Source: Sinomonas sp. ASV486 (lineage in GTDB: Bacteria > Actinomycetota > Actinomycetes > Actinomycetales > Micrococcaceae). From it: 64,000 bases of DNA. A model generated the notes under the pieces. That model had not been told where the DNA came from, made no database searches, and saw only the letters and a program-made list of their open reading frames with translations. The translations under genes were made by a program, and so were the position numbers. Numbering within the stretch: position 1 is the first letter of the stretch; every line of letters begins with the position of its first letter. The stretch covers positions 1-64,000 of the forward strand of contig NZ_JAVFJK010000015.1 of assembly GCF_030908215.1 (NCBI RefSeq), given 5' to 3'. Below are positions 42,357 through 51,213 of the stretch, piece by piece.

Positions 42357-42728
42357 ATGGCACACACAATCGTCCTCGGCGGGCGTCTCGTTCTGCGGCC
42401 GGCCCGGTCCAAGCAGCCGCCCCTGCGGCTCACCCGGCGCGGCCGGATCGTTCTCGTGGTGCTGCCGATGTTCGTGGCCACCCTCGCTCTGCTCGTCGCA
42501 TGGGCAGGGTTCGCAGCCCCCGCCCGCGCAGGAAGCGAGCATCTCGTGGGGCCGGGAACGGCCGTCACGGTCACCGTCCAGCCGGGAGACTCCCTCTGGA
42601 CCATCGCGGCGCACCGGGTGCCCGATCAGGACCCGCGGGTGACCATCAGCCAAATCCGCGAGCTCAATGACCTCAGGGGATCGCGGGTGCTGCCGGGCGA
42701 GCAGATCATGGTTCCCGTCACCAGCTGA
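42357..42728 (+). CDS. LysM-domain membrane protein, likely SOS cell-division suppressor (YneA/ChiZ type)
   Basis: 123 residues: a basic N-terminus, one membrane helix (about 37-57), then an extracytoplasmic LysM peptidoglycan-binding domain (VTVQPGDSLWTIAAHRVPD, ending GEQIMVPV). A small LysM protein divergent from lexA is the arrangement of B. subtilis yneA and M. tuberculosis Rv2719c (ChiZ), both SOS-induced division inhibitors; C. glutamicum divS has a comparable place. Two LexA boxes lie in the shared 350-bp region. AGGGGAAGG precedes ATG 42357 by 6 nt. Role is inferred from synteny, architecture and boxes. Confidence 0.88.
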   Translation: MAHTIVLGGRLVLRPARSKQPPLRLTRRGRIVLVVLPMFVATLALLVAWAGFAAPARAGSEHLVGPGTAVTVTVQPGDSLWTIAAHRVPDQDPRVTISQIRELNDLRGSRVLPGEQIMVPVTS

Positions 42729-42802
42729 TCCGCCCGGTCGGCGCCGCCCAGCTATGCCCCGGGGCGCAGAACGTGGGGGCGCCCGCGGACGTGTCACGAA
42801 GA

Positions 42803-42844
42803 GATCCACCACTATCGATCTACCACTATCGATCCACCACTAAG
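42803..42844. repeat. Three 14-bp tandem repeats upstream of hisC
   Basis: Units starting GATCCACCAC or GATCTACCAC at 42803, 42817 and 42831, ending 32 nt before the hisC -10. Their position would suit an operator. Confidence 0.85.
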
Positions 42845-42875
42845 GTGCGAATGCGGGCCGTTGCTGGCGCTGGCG

Positions 42876-42881
42876 TAGGCT
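42876..42881 (+). promoter_or_regulatory. -10 element of a leaderless hisC promoter
   Basis: TAGGCT ends 6 nt before the hisC GTG at 42888. Confidence 0.65.
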
Positions 42882-42887
42882 GGACCG

Positions 42888-44009
42888 GTGGATGAACGGC
42901 TCGAACGACTGAATAGGCTCCCCCTCCGCGAGGACCTCCGCGGACTGCATCCGTACGGCGCTCCGCAGCTGGACGTCCCTATCCAGTTGAATGTCAACGA
43001 GAACACCCACGGCGTTCCGCAGGACGTTCAGGATGCGATTGTCGAGGCTGTGCGCGGCGCAGCCGCGGGCCTCAACCGCTACCCCGACAGGGAATTCACG
43101 GAGCTGCGCGCATCGCTCGCAGACTACCTAGGTCACGGCCTGACCGTAGAGCAGCTCTGGGCAGCCAATGGCTCAAACGAGGTCCTCCAGCAAGTCCTGC
43201 AGGCTTTCGGCGGCCCAGGCCGGTCCGCACTCGGATTCCCGCCCACGTACTCGATGTACCCGCTGCTCGCCTCGGGCACGGGCACCGCCTACCTCAAGGG
43301 CATCCGCGCCGAGGACTACGGCCTCTCGGCAGAGTCGGCCGCACAGCAGGTACGGGAGCTGGCGCCCAGCATCGTGTTCCTGTGCTCGCCGAACAACCCC
43401 ACGGGTACGGCGCTGGGCCTGGACGTCGTCGAAGCGGTCTACGAGGCCGGTGAAGCGAGCCAGACCATCGTCATCGTGGACGAGGCCTACGCGGAGTTCG
43501 CGCACCTCGGGACGGAGAGCGCGCTGGCGCTCCTGCCGGGGCGCCCGCGCCTGATCGTCACCCGCACCATGAGCAAGGCATTTGCCCTCGCGGGCGCACG
43601 GCTCGGCTACCTTGCGGCGGCGCCCGAGATCGTCGACGCACTCCGCCTCGTGCGGCTCCCGTATCACCTGTCGGCCGTCACCCAGGCCACGGCCCTCGCA
43701 GCGCTCCATCACCGGGCTTCCCTCATGGCAGAGGTCGAGGAGATCAAGCACCAGCGTGATCGCATCGTCAAGGAACTCGATCGGATGGGGCTCAGGCCGG
43801 CGGCATCCGATTCGAACTTCGTCTTCTTCACGGGACTCCGCGATGCCCAGAGGATCTGGCGCGGCCTGCTCGAGGCTGGCGTCATCGTCCGTGACGTCGG
43901 GATCCCGGGCAGCCTCCGCGTCACCGCTGGCACCGAGTCGGAGACCACGGCGTTCCTTACGCGTCTCGAGGAGCTCCTCAGCCAGGAAGGGCAGGGGTCT
44001 GCCGCCTAG
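42888..44009 (+). CDS. hisC: Histidinol-phosphate aminotransferase
   Basis: PLP enzyme converting imidazole acetol phosphate to histidinol phosphate. The PLP lysine lies in TRTMSKAFALAGARLGYL; upstream LCSPNNPTGT and VDEAYAEFA are the other cofactor-binding blocks. 373 residues. Start GTG is defined by the leaderless -10. It opens the run hisC-hisB-hisH-(small membrane ORF)-hisA; hisD, expected upstream in many actinobacteria, is replaced here by the lexA-LysM pair. Confidence 0.93.
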   Translation: MDERLERLNRLPLREDLRGLHPYGAPQLDVPIQLNVNENTHGVPQDVQDAIVEAVRGAAAGLNRYPDREFTELRASLADYLGHGLTVEQLWAANGSNEVLQQVLQAFGGPGRSALGFPPTYSMYPLLASGTGTAYLKGIRAEDYGLSAESAAQQVRELAPSIVFLCSPNNPTGTALGLDVVEAVYEAGEASQTIVIVDEAYAEFAHLGTESALALLPGRPRLIVTRTMSKAFALAGARLGYLAAAPEIVDALRLVRLPYHLSAVTQATALAALHHRASLMAEVEEIKHQRDRIVKELDRMGLRPAASDSNFVFFTGLRDAQRIWRGLLEAGVIVRDVGIPGSLRVTAGTESETTAFLTRLEELLSQEGQGSAA

Positions 44010-44057
44010 AATGGACGCAGACCCCTGCCAGAATCCTTACCAGAAGGACAACTATCC

Positions 44058-44690
44058 ATGAGCACCGAGCTGCAGACCGCCCTCGTGACCCAGCGCACGG
44101 CGCGGATGGAGCGGACCACGAGCGAATCGTCTGTTCTCGTCGAGATCAATCTCGACGGAACGGGCCGTGCGGACATCTCAAGCAGCGTCCCGTTCTACGA
44201 CCACATGCTCACGGCGCTATGCAAGCATTCGCTCATTGACCTCACGGTCAAGGCGACAGGGGACACCCACATCGACGTGCACCACACGGTCGAGGACATC
44301 GCCATCACGTTCGGCGAGGTGCTCAAGCAGGCGCTCGGGACGAAGGCCGGAATCCGGCGGTTCGGCGAGGCATCGATTCCCCTCGACGAGGCCCTCGCCC
44401 ACGCAGTCGTCGACGTCTCGGGTAGGCCCTACCTCGTCCACTCCGGCGAGCCCGCCGGGCAGGAATACCACCTCATCGGCGGCCACTTCACGGGCTCGCT
44501 CACGCGCCACGTCTTCGAGGCCATCACGCTCCACGCGGGCATCTGCCTCCACATGACCGTGCTTGCCGGCCGCGATCCGCACCACATCGTGGAGGCCCAG
44601 TTCAAGGCGTTCGCGCGCGCACTCAGGGCCGCAGTCGAGCCTGATCCGCGCATCGGTGACGCGATCCCCTCCACCAAGGGCGCCCTGTGA
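44058..44690 (+). CDS. hisB: Imidazoleglycerol-phosphate dehydratase
   Basis: Mn-dependent dehydratase of histidine synthesis. Metal-binding motifs are [27 protein letters not shown]-type (here [15 protein letters not shown]) and [34 protein letters not shown]. 210 residues; monofunctional, without the histidinol phosphatase domain of enterobacteria. AGAAGGA precedes the ATG by about 10 nt. It overlaps hisH by 4 nt. Confidence 0.96.
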   Translation: MSTELQTALVTQRTARMERTTSESSVLVEINLDGTGRADISSSVPFYDHMLTALCKHSLIDLTVKATGDTHIDVHHTVEDIAITFGEVLKQALGTKAGIRRFGEASIPLDEALAHAVVDVSGRPYLVHSGEPAGQEYHLIGGHFTGSLTRHVFEAITLHAGICLHMTVLAGRDPHHIVEAQFKAFARALRAAVEPDPRIGDAIPSTKGAL

Positions 44691-45463
44691 CTGGGGCGCC
44701 CGACGCGCTCCCGGACGCCCCTGACGGCACTGAGGGGGCCGTCGTCGTGGATCCGCGCCACGTGAGCGAGAAGGAGCCGGACCCGCAGGGGCGACCGACC
44801 GTCGTCGTGCTCGACTACGGTTCCGGAAACGTCCGATCCGCGGTGCGCGCGCTCGAACGGGCCGGCGCCGCCGTGACGCTGAGCGCCAAGCCGGAGGATG
44901 CGCTCCACGCGGACGGCCTCGTGGTCCCCGGCGTGGGCGCGTTCGCGACGGTCATGGAGGAGCTCAAGTCGGTCGACGCCCTGCGGATCATCGGACGGCG
45001 GGTGGCCGGCGGGCGGCCCGTGCTCGCGATCTGCGTCGGGCTCCAAGTCATGTTCGAGAAGGGCATCGAGCACGGCGTCGAGGCCGAGGGCCTCGGCGAA
45101 TGGCCCGGAACCGTCGAACTGCTGCCCGCAACGGTGGTCCCGCACATGGGCTGGAACACCGTGACCGTGCCCGAGGGGTCGAAGCTCTTCGCCGGCGTCG
45201 AGAACGAGCGCTTCTATTTCGTGCACTCGTACGGCGTCCAGAGCTGGGACTTCGAGGTGGCACAACCGCTCATGGCTCCGCCGCTCGTCACGTGGAGCGA
45301 GCATGGGGCCCCGTTCATCGCCGCGGTCGAAAACGGCCCGCTGTGCGCAACCCAGTTCCACCCCGAGAAGTCGGGCGACGCCGGGGCACGCCTCCTGCGG
45401 AACTGGGTCGATTCGCTCAGGAAGCCTGCCACGCCCGTGGCGTCTGGCACAGAGGCGTCCTGA
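44687..45463 (+). CDS. hisH: Imidazole glycerol phosphate synthase subunit HisH
   Basis: Glutamine amidotransferase that feeds ammonia to HisF. The class I triad shows the Cys nucleophile in [14 protein letters not shown] and the His-Glu pair in [12 protein letters not shown]. 258 residues, about 35 longer at the N-terminus than usual (Asp/Pro-rich). The partner hisF is not in the window. The GTG start overlaps the hisB stop (GTGA). Confidence 0.95.
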   Translation: MTGAPDALPDAPDGTEGAVVVDPRHVSEKEPDPQGRPTVVVLDYGSGNVRSAVRALERAGAAVTLSAKPEDALHADGLVVPGVGAFATVMEELKSVDALRIIGRRVAGGRPVLAICVGLQVMFEKGIEHGVEAEGLGEWPGTVELLPATVVPHMGWNTVTVPEGSKLFAGVENERFYFVHSYGVQSWDFEVAQPLMAPPLVTWSEHGAPFIAAVENGPLCATQFHPEKSGDAGARLLRNWVDSLRKPATPVASGTEAS

Positions 45464-45466
45464 CGC

Positions 45467-45625
45467 ATGTGGTCAGTACTGCTCTTCGGCCTTGCGGGGC
45501 TGCTCGTGGGCGGCGCATTGTCCTTCCGCAAGCAGGGCCTGCCGAACTGGACCTGGATCGCCTTCGGTGTGCTCGCCGCCGCCGCACTCGTGGCGGCGTA
45601 TCTGCTGACACTGCCGTCCGCGTGA
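45467..45625 (+). CDS. Small two-helix membrane protein within the his genes
   Basis: 52 residues: [18 protein letters not shown], a short basic turn with Arg-Lys-Gln, then a second hydrophobic helix ending LLTLPSA. ATG lies 3 nt after the hisH stop, and 104 nt follow before hisA. Codon use matches its neighbours and the two-helix hairpin design looks real rather than chance. Function unknown; similar tiny proteins between hisH and hisA are, to my recollection, seen in Arthrobacter-like genomes. Confidence 0.65.
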   Translation: MWSVLLFGLAGLLVGGALSFRKQGLPNWTWIAFGVLAAAALVAAYLLTLPSA

Positions 45626-45728
45626 GCCGCGGCCGCAGAAGCCTGAAGCCGCAGGCACCCGGCGCCGCAGGCATCTGACGCCGCCGAGACCGTGCCTGCT
45701 GGGAATCGTGACATGTGAGGGAGACATC

Positions 45729-46469
45729 ATGACCGCTGAGGAGCCGATCCTCGAACTGCTGCCCGCCGTCGATATCGTTGACGGCCAGGCCGTCCGGCTC
45801 GTGCAGGGCGAAGCCGGGAGCGAGACCGGCTACGGGTCCCCGCTCGACGCCGCGCACGCGTGGCAGGACGCCGGTGCCGAATGGGTCCACCTCGTGGACC
45901 TCGACGCCGCGTTCGGCCGGGGGGACAACCGGGCCCTCATCGCCGAGGTCGTCTCGAGCCTTTCGCTCAAGGTCGAGCTCTCCGGCGGCCTCCGCGACGA
46001 TGCGTCCCTCGAGGAGGCGCTCGGCCTCGGTGTCGCCCGCGTGAACCTCGGCACGGCGGCCATCGAGAACCCCGAGTGGACCGCGAGGGCCATCGCGCGC
46101 CACGGCGACCGGATCGCCGTCGGGCTCGACGTGCGGGGTACAACCCTCGCGGGCCGAGGCTGGACCAAGGAGGGCGGCAACCTGTGGGACGTGCTGGCCC
46201 AGCTCGAGGACGCCGACTGCGCGCGCTACGTGGTCACCGATGTGACGAAGGACGGCACCCTGCGGGGCCCGAACGTCGAGCTCCTCAAGGAGATGTGCGC
46301 GCGCACCGACCGGCCCGTCGTCGCCTCGGGCGGCATCTCGAGCCTCGATGACCTTCGCGCACTCCGCGACCTCGTGCCGCTCGGCGTCGAGGGCGCCATC
46401 GTCGGCAAGGCCCTCTACTCGGGCCAGTTCACGCTCCCGGAGGCGCTCGATATCGCCGGGCGGCGCTAG
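45729..46469 (+). CDS. hisA: Phosphoribosyl isomerase HisA/PriA
   Basis: TIM-barrel isomerase converting ProFAR to PRFAR in histidine synthesis. The catalytic Asp residues lie in [13 protein letters not shown] and [16 protein letters not shown]; phosphate binding uses [10 protein letters not shown] and [11 protein letters not shown]. In most actinobacteria the same protein (PriA) also replaces TrpF; the sequence fits that class, but dual function depends on trpF being absent elsewhere. 246 residues. ATG 45729 follows GAGGGAGA. Confidence 0.94.
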   Translation: MTAEEPILELLPAVDIVDGQAVRLVQGEAGSETGYGSPLDAAHAWQDAGAEWVHLVDLDAAFGRGDNRALIAEVVSSLSLKVELSGGLRDDASLEEALGLGVARVNLGTAAIENPEWTARAIARHGDRIAVGLDVRGTTLAGRGWTKEGGNLWDVLAQLEDADCARYVVTDVTKDGTLRGPNVELLKEMCARTDRPVVASGGISSLDDLRALRDLVPLGVEGAIVGKALYSGQFTLPEALDIAGRR

Positions 46470-47390
46470 GTGCCGCACGAAGACGGACAAGCGCACGAGC
46501 ACCCTCACGCGCACGACGGCGCGGGGTCGCCCAGTGGGCAGCGGCACCTCCCCGGGCACATCGCCGCAGCCCTTGCGCGCGCTGGAAGCCCCTCAGATTC
46601 GGCCGGCCAGTCGTGGTCAGGCCGCGACCTGAGCGGCGAGGGCAACCCCCTGCACCAGTTCGACACGGATGACGGGACCGCCGACCAGGCGGTGGCCGAG
46701 GCCCTCGCAAGGCTCGTGGTGGGCACCGACGACGAGGTGGGCGTCCACCGCGCGCTCGCAGCGGCGCGCGTGTTCGTTGCCGTCGTCGCGAGCCTCGCTG
46801 AGGGTGGGATGGGCGAGCATGGCTTCGCCCAGGACAAGGAGGCGGACATGGCGCTCGTCACCCTCTCCGCCCCGGACGGCCGGAAGGCCCTCCCGGTCTT
46901 CACATCGGTTGAGCGACTCGAGGCGTGGCACCGCGAGGCGAGGCCGGTGGCCGTGTTCGCGCCGCGCGCCGCTCTCTCGGCAGTCTCCGAGGGCGCAGAG
47001 CTGCTCGTGCTTGACCCCGGCGCGGCCTTCACGTTCGTACTTCGCCGCCCCGCGGTGTGGGCGCTCGCCCAGCAGCGCGAGTGGAGGCCGTCGTACGCGG
47101 ACCCCTCACTCGTGGCGGACGTGGAGCGGGCCGTGGAGGGGCTTGCTCCTGTCCGTGGCATCGAGATCGGACCGGGCGCGGGCGTCGCCTCGAGGGACGC
47201 CTCCGGTCGGGTAGTCGCGGGCGGGGGCCCCGGTCCTGAGCTGCGTCTCACCCTCGCGCTCGCTCCCGGTTTGCCAGCCGAGACGGTGCGTGAGACGGTG
47301 TCAGAGCTGAACAGCAGACTCGCTGGCAGCCCGCGGTTCGCGGAGTCCGTGGACTCGATCGAGCTCAAGGTCCGCTCCGCCCCCAGCTGA
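46470..47390 (+). CDS. SseB family protein
   Basis: 306 residues with a His/Gly-rich disordered N-terminus (about 1-60) followed by an SseB-like domain: LVTLSAPDGRKALPVFTSVERLEAW and RPVAVFAPRAALSAVSEGAELLVLDPG are typical. The role of SseB proteins outside type III secretion is unknown. The GTG directly follows the hisA stop with no spacer, so it is probably translated from the same mRNA; an SseB gene after hisA is common in actinobacteria. Confidence 0.85.
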   Translation: MPHEDGQAHEHPHAHDGAGSPSGQRHLPGHIAAALARAGSPSDSAGQSWSGRDLSGEGNPLHQFDTDDGTADQAVAEALARLVVGTDDEVGVHRALAAARVFVAVVASLAEGGMGEHGFAQDKEADMALVTLSAPDGRKALPVFTSVERLEAWHREARPVAVFAPRAALSAVSEGAELLVLDPGAAFTFVLRRPAVWALAQQREWRPSYADPSLVADVERAVEGLAPVRGIEIGPGAGVASRDASGRVVAGGGPGPELRLTLALAPGLPAETVRETVSELNSRLAGSPRFAESVDSIELKVRSAPS

Positions 47391-47434
47391 GTTCCGCCCA
47401 GCATCCCGGGCGGCGCACATCACGAGGAAGACTC

Positions 47435-48742
47435 ATGGATTTCGCCCAGTACGGGCAGCTCTGGCGACGGAAGGAAGTACGCCGCCTGCTGCTCGTGGCG
47501 ATGGTCGCGAGGCTCCCGCATTCGGCCGCCGGCGTCCTCCTGACGCTGCACGTGGTCCAGACGCTCAACCTCGGGTACGGCGCCGCGGGCGCGGTCGCTG
47601 CGGTCCTGACGATCGGGATCGCCCTCGGAGCGCCCTGGCGGGGGCGGCGCGTGGACACCGCCGGCCTGCGGTCCGCCCTCATCCCGTCGGTTGTGGCCGA
47701 GGCCGTCGTGTGGGGGGTGGCTCCACATCTGGACTACCCCTGGCTGCTTGTTGCCGCCCTCGTCGGAGGCCTCTTTGCGCTGCCGATCTTCTCCGTGGTC
47801 CGGCAGTCCCTCGGCGTCATGACCCACGCCGCGCAGCGCCGCACCGCGTTCGCGCTGGACTCGATCTGCACCGAGGTCACGTTCATGGTCGGGCCCGCGC
47901 TGGCAGCCGTCGTCGCCGTCAACGTCTCCACGGTGTGGGGGATCACTGCGGTGGGCGTGTCGGCGGCCCTCGCGGGCCTTGCGCTCATGTGGTTCAACCC
48001 ACCGACGCGTTCGGGCCAGCCGGGCGCGGTGACGGGCATCGGCGAGGTCCTCGACGGCGCGGACCTGCCCTCGGGCAGCGCTTCGGCGGAGTCGCCCGCA
48101 CCGACCGAGATCGCGTCGGGCCAAGCTGACGGCTCGTCCGGCCTGCGCCTCCTGCTGGGCAGGACCCGCGGGGGAGTCGCCTGGGTGAGCGTCGCCGTCG
48201 TCGTGGTCATGGCCGTCGCGGCCGGTGCCGGGATGGTCCTGTCGGGGACCGACGTGGGTATCGTCGCCCTCCTGCGCGGGCACGGAGAGGGCGTGCAGCT
48301 CGGCGTCGTGTTCTTCTTCTGGTGCGCCGCCTCGCTCGTGGGCGGGGTGCTGTACGGGGCCGTGCACCGGGCGGTGTCACCGCTCGTGCTGCTCACGGCC
48401 ATGAGCGTGCTGACCATCCCGTTGGGCTTCGCCTACGACACGATGAGCCTGAGCCTGCTCTCGATCCTCCCGGGGCTGCTCTGCGCGCCGACCCTGTCCG
48501 CGGCGTCGGAGCGGGTGGCCGAGCTCGTCTCCGAGGATCGGCGGGGTGAGGCCATGGGCTGGTACGGCTCCGCGTTGACGGCGGGGACGGCTCTCGGCTC
48601 GCCGCTCACCGGCACGCTGATCGACTCGATCGGCCCCTGGGCCGGGTTCGTGGGCATCGGTGCTGCCGGAACCCTGCTGTGCGCCGCGGGGATCGTGGCG
48701 CAGGGCGTGCGACGGCGCCGCTCGCCTCAGGCTGCAGCGTGA
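47435..48742 (+). CDS. MFS transporter
   Basis: 435 residues with about twelve hydrophobic helices and a central loop (about 205-240, Ala/Ser/Glu-rich) dividing the two halves, the classic major facilitator layout. The segment after helix 2, GIALGAPWRGRRVDTAGLR, corresponds to the conserved motif A loop. Small-molecule efflux is likely, but the substrate is not evident. GAGGAAGA precedes the ATG. It converges on the DUF1844 gene across an 18-bp repeat. Confidence 0.88.
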   Translation: MDFAQYGQLWRRKEVRRLLLVAMVARLPHSAAGVLLTLHVVQTLNLGYGAAGAVAAVLTIGIALGAPWRGRRVDTAGLRSALIPSVVAEAVVWGVAPHLDYPWLLVAALVGGLFALPIFSVVRQSLGVMTHAAQRRTAFALDSICTEVTFMVGPALAAVVAVNVSTVWGITAVGVSAALAGLALMWFNPPTRSGQPGAVTGIGEVLDGADLPSGSASAESPAPTEIASGQADGSSGLRLLLGRTRGGVAWVSVAVVVVMAVAAGAGMVLSGTDVGIVALLRGHGEGVQLGVVFFFWCAASLVGGVLYGAVHRAVSPLVLLTAMSVLTIPLGFAYDTMSLSLLSILPGLLCAPTLSAASERVAELVSEDRRGEAMGWYGSALTAGTALGSPLTGTLIDSIGPWAGFVGIGAAGTLLCAAGIVAQGVRRRRSPQAAA

Positions 48743-48753
48743 GGCGAGCTGGC

Positions 48754-48818
48754 CCGAGGGGCCAGTTGACCCCGAGGTGCCAGTTGACTCCCAACTGACT
48801 CCGAGCTGTCAGTTGACG
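48754..48818. repeat. Three degenerate 18-bp repeats between converging genes
   Basis: Copies of CCGAGGTGCCAGTTGACT at 48754-48771, 48772-48789 and 48801-48818; the 11-nt gap contains the inverted core AACTGACT. The third copy supplies the stop codon of the DUF1844 gene. It may act as a terminator. Confidence 0.75.
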
Positions 48819-49216
48819 GGGCCCGTGTACTTCTCGCCCGGGCCCTTGCCCGGCGCATCCTGGATCGTGGACGCCTCGCGGAACGCGAGCTGGAGTGACC
48901 GGAGGCCATCGCGCAACGGCCCTGCGTGCTGCGAGCCGATCTCGGGGGCTGCCGCCGTGACGAGTCCGGCGAGGGCCGTGATGAGCTTGCGGGCCTCGTC
49001 GAGGTCCTTGAGGTTCTCGGCATCCGCCCCGGCCGCCAACCCACACTTGACCGCCGCCGCGCTCATGAGGTGAACCGCCGTCGTCGTGATGACTTCAACG
49101 GCCGCGACCTCGGCGATGTCGCGCACTTCGGCGCTAACGTCGGTGGCGTCGGCGGGCTGGTCGTCGGCGAAGCTGTGGCGGTGCTGCTCCGCGGGGGAGG
49201 AGGGGCTGGTGGTCAT
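48809..49216 (-). CDS. DUF1844 family protein
   Basis: 135 residues matching the actinobacterial DUF1844 family usually found beside infC. The core is VAAVEVITTTAVHLMSAAAVKCGL and DEARKLITALAGLVTAA, two long helices, with Pro/Gly-rich ends. Function unknown. The frame is open to 49393, but ATG 49216 gives the family start; the upstream part overlaps the infC promoter on the other strand. Divergent from infC. Confidence 0.88.
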   Translation of the reverse strand: MTTSPSSPAEQHRHSFADDQPADATDVSAEVRDIAEVAAVEVITTTAVHLMSAAAVKCGLAAGADAENLKDLDEARKLITALAGLVTAAAPEIGSQHAGPLRDGLRSLQLAFREASTIQDAPGKGPGEKYTGPVN

Positions 49217-49331
49217 GCTGATAAGCTTGGCACAGACCGACTGGAAGTCGTTACACAGTTGACGAAGCCCACACGGCAGGCCTCCGAGATCACTCGATGG
49301 CACTGTTGCGGGTTTTGCTGCGTTCACCCTG

Positions 49332-49337
49332 TATACT
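49332..49337 (+). promoter_or_regulatory. -10 element of the infC operon promoter
   Basis: TATACT preceded by TG, with no good -35; predicted start near 49344, giving a leader of about 213 nt before infC. Confidence 0.6.
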
Positions 49338-49480
49338 CGACTGATAGTTTGCAAGCGGAGATCACCTCCCACCTGTCGGCGTCCGAGCCTCACGGCCGGA
49401 AAGCTGCCGGGTACTCAGGTTGGCCGGGGCGGCATTGCCGTTCCGAGCAGGCTCGCCCCGTGAGGGCGTGCTCCCATCCG

Positions 49481-49520
49481 AGGCCTCCGATTGCACCGGC
49501 AATCGGGGGCCTTCCTTGTT
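49481..49520 (+). terminator. Attenuator-like hairpin in the infC leader
   Basis: 49481-49494 (AGGCCTCCGATTGC) pairs along all 14 positions with 49499-49512, with one G-U pair, around an ACCG loop. It is followed by TCCTTGTT. It lies 44 nt upstream of the infC start and no gene ends before it on this strand, so it would act as a conditional terminator. Confidence 0.65.
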
Positions 49521-49556
49521 GCCGGGGCACGTCCGTCAAAGTACAGGAGCCTGAAC

Positions 49557-50747
49557 ATTAGCGATCCACGCATCAATGATCGAATCCGCGTCCCCGAGGT
49601 TCGCCTCGTCGGCCCTGCGGGCGAGCAGGTGGGTATCGTGCGCATCGAGGATGCGCTGCGACTGGCAGCAGAGTCAGATCTCGACCTGGTCGAGGTGGCG
49701 CCGCAGGCCAAGCCCCCGGTATGCAAGCTGATGGACTTCGGCAAGTACAAGTACGAGGCTGCGGTCAAGGCGCGCGAGGCCCGTAAGAACCAGACGAACA
49801 CGGTTCTCAAGGAAATCCGCTTCCGCCTCAAGATCGACAAGCACGACTACGAGACAAAGACGGGCCACGCCCTGCGCTTCCTCGGCGCCGGCGACAAGGT
49901 CAAGGCCATGATCCAGTTCCGCGGCCGTGAGCAGCAGCGTCCCGAGATGGGCATCCGCCTGCTTCAGCGCTTCGCTGAGGACGTCGCCGAGGTGGGCACG
50001 ATCGAGTCCACCCCGCGCATCGACGGCCGCAACATGGTCATGGTCATCGGCCCGCTCAAGAACAAGGCCGAGGCCAAGGCGGAGGCCCGCCGTGCTGCCC
50101 AGCGTGCAGCGGACAAGGCCAAGGCAGAGGCGGCGAAGGCCGCTCCCGTCACTGAGGGCCAGTCGTCGATGACGCAGTCGATCGGCGATGCGCTCCCGCC
50201 CGAATTCCTCGAGGCCGCGCGGGCCCGCGAGGCCGCCGTCGAGCGGGAAGCGGCTGCCGCGGCACAGGCATCTGCAGACGAGGCATCGGCTGTTGAGAGT
50301 GGCGCAGCGGCCCTTGAGGTTGATGCGTCGGCCATCGAGGTCGAGGAGCCCGCGGCCGAGGTCGAGGAGTCCGAGGTCGAGGAGTCCGCGGCCGAGGCTG
50401 AGGCCCCGAAGGCGGAGGCACCCGTGGAAGCCGAGCCTGTGGAGGCCGAGGCACATGCCGCTGCGGAAGCCGAGCCTGTGAAGGCCGAGGTGCCCGCCCC
50501 CAAGGCGCAGGCACCGAAGGCCCCGGCACCCAAGGCGCAGGCGCCGGCCGCAGCTGCGGCGAGGCCCGCAACGCCGGCGGCCCCCGCGCCGTCGGCCGCA
50601 CGGCCTGCGGCTCCGCGTCCGGCGGCACCGGCCGCTGGCGCGCCGAAGCCGGCCGTTCCTAAGCCGGGGGCTCCGCGCCCGGCAGCACCGAAGCCCTCCG
50701 CCCCGAAGCCGACGGCACCCCGGCCGTCCGGCCGGCGGGGCAACTAG
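49557..50747 (+). CDS. infC: Translation initiation factor IF-3
   Basis: Binds the 30S subunit and polices start-codon choice. The N-domain ([19 protein letters not shown]) and C-domain ([18 protein letters not shown] onward) occupy the first 185 residues. A very long tail of about 210 residues follows, first acidic Glu/Ala/Val-rich, then Lys/Ala/Pro repeats ([11 protein letters not shown]-like), ending in Arg. The start is an ATT codon at 49557 with AGGAG 7 nt upstream; no ATG, GTG or TTG lies in frame at a proper distance. AUU starts are how IF-3 limits its own synthesis in other bacteria. Confidence 0.93.
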   Translation: MSDPRINDRIRVPEVRLVGPAGEQVGIVRIEDALRLAAESDLDLVEVAPQAKPPVCKLMDFGKYKYEAAVKAREARKNQTNTVLKEIRFRLKIDKHDYETKTGHALRFLGAGDKVKAMIQFRGREQQRPEMGIRLLQRFAEDVAEVGTIESTPRIDGRNMVMVIGPLKNKAEAKAEARRAAQRAADKAKAEAAKAAPVTEGQSSMTQSIGDALPPEFLEAARAREAAVEREAAAAAQASADEASAVESGAAALEVDASAIEVEEPAAEVEESEVEESAAEAEAPKAEAPVEAEPVEAEAHAAAEAEPVKAEVPAPKAQAPKAPAPKAQAPAAAAARPATPAAPAPSAARPAAPRPAAPAAGAPKPAVPKPGAPRPAAPKPSAPKPTAPRPSGRRGN

Positions 50748-50811
50748 CCAGACCCGGTCCGGGCCGTCTCTGTTCGTCAGAGCGGGGGGACCGGCCCATC
50801 GAGTCCTCCGG

Positions 50812-50897
50812 CCGCCGGTCACGCACCGGCGGGCGGTAGCAACCAGTCGGCCTGCGCGAGCAGGCCGCGAGAGAAATCCGCGGCCACCGTGCCGCGG
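50812..50897 (+). promoter_or_regulatory. Three hairpins in the infC-rpmI spacer, candidate ribosomal-protein leader
   Basis: Perfect stems at 50812-50819/50825-50832 (CCGCCGGT), 50849-50855/50860-50866 (GGCCTGC, closed by a GCGA tetraloop), and 50878-50884/50891-50897 (CCGCGGC). The last one ends just before the rpmI binding site AAAAGGAG. L20 represses the same operon through RNA structures in E. coli and Bacillus. Confidence 0.5.
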
Positions 50898-50920
50898 GAA
50901 GCAAAAGGAGATCGGTTCCC

Positions 50921-51115
50921 ATGCCGAAGATGAAGACGCACAGCGGCGCCAAGAAGCGCTTCAAGCTGACCGGTTCCGGCAAGCTCAAGCGCCAGCAGGC
51001 CAACCGCCGCCACTACCTCGAGCACAAGCCGTCGACGCTCACTCGCCGCCTTGCGGGCGACAAGATCGTCACGGGCGGCAACGCCAAGGTCATCAAGCGG
51101 ATGCTCGGCATCTAG
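50921..51115 (+). CDS. rpmI: 50S ribosomal protein L35
   Basis: 64 residues, standard L35: [20 protein letters not shown] at the start and the basic segment [10 protein letters not shown] in the middle. It is assembled late into the 50S subunit next to 23S rRNA. AAAAGGAG lies about 10 nt before the ATG. Middle gene of infC-rpmI-rplT, preceded by a 173-nt spacer with three hairpins. Confidence 0.97.
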   Translation: MPKMKTHSGAKKRFKLTGSGKLKRQQANRRHYLEHKPSTLTRRLAGDKIVTGGNAKVIKRMLGI

Positions 51116-51213
51116 TTTCTTCCACCCACCGGTCCTGATCCAGGGGCCAACAGCCATCCCCGGCCGGACGCACTGCGTCTGGGTGTCTGGGAGAGATTCA
51201 AAGGAGTACGCAC

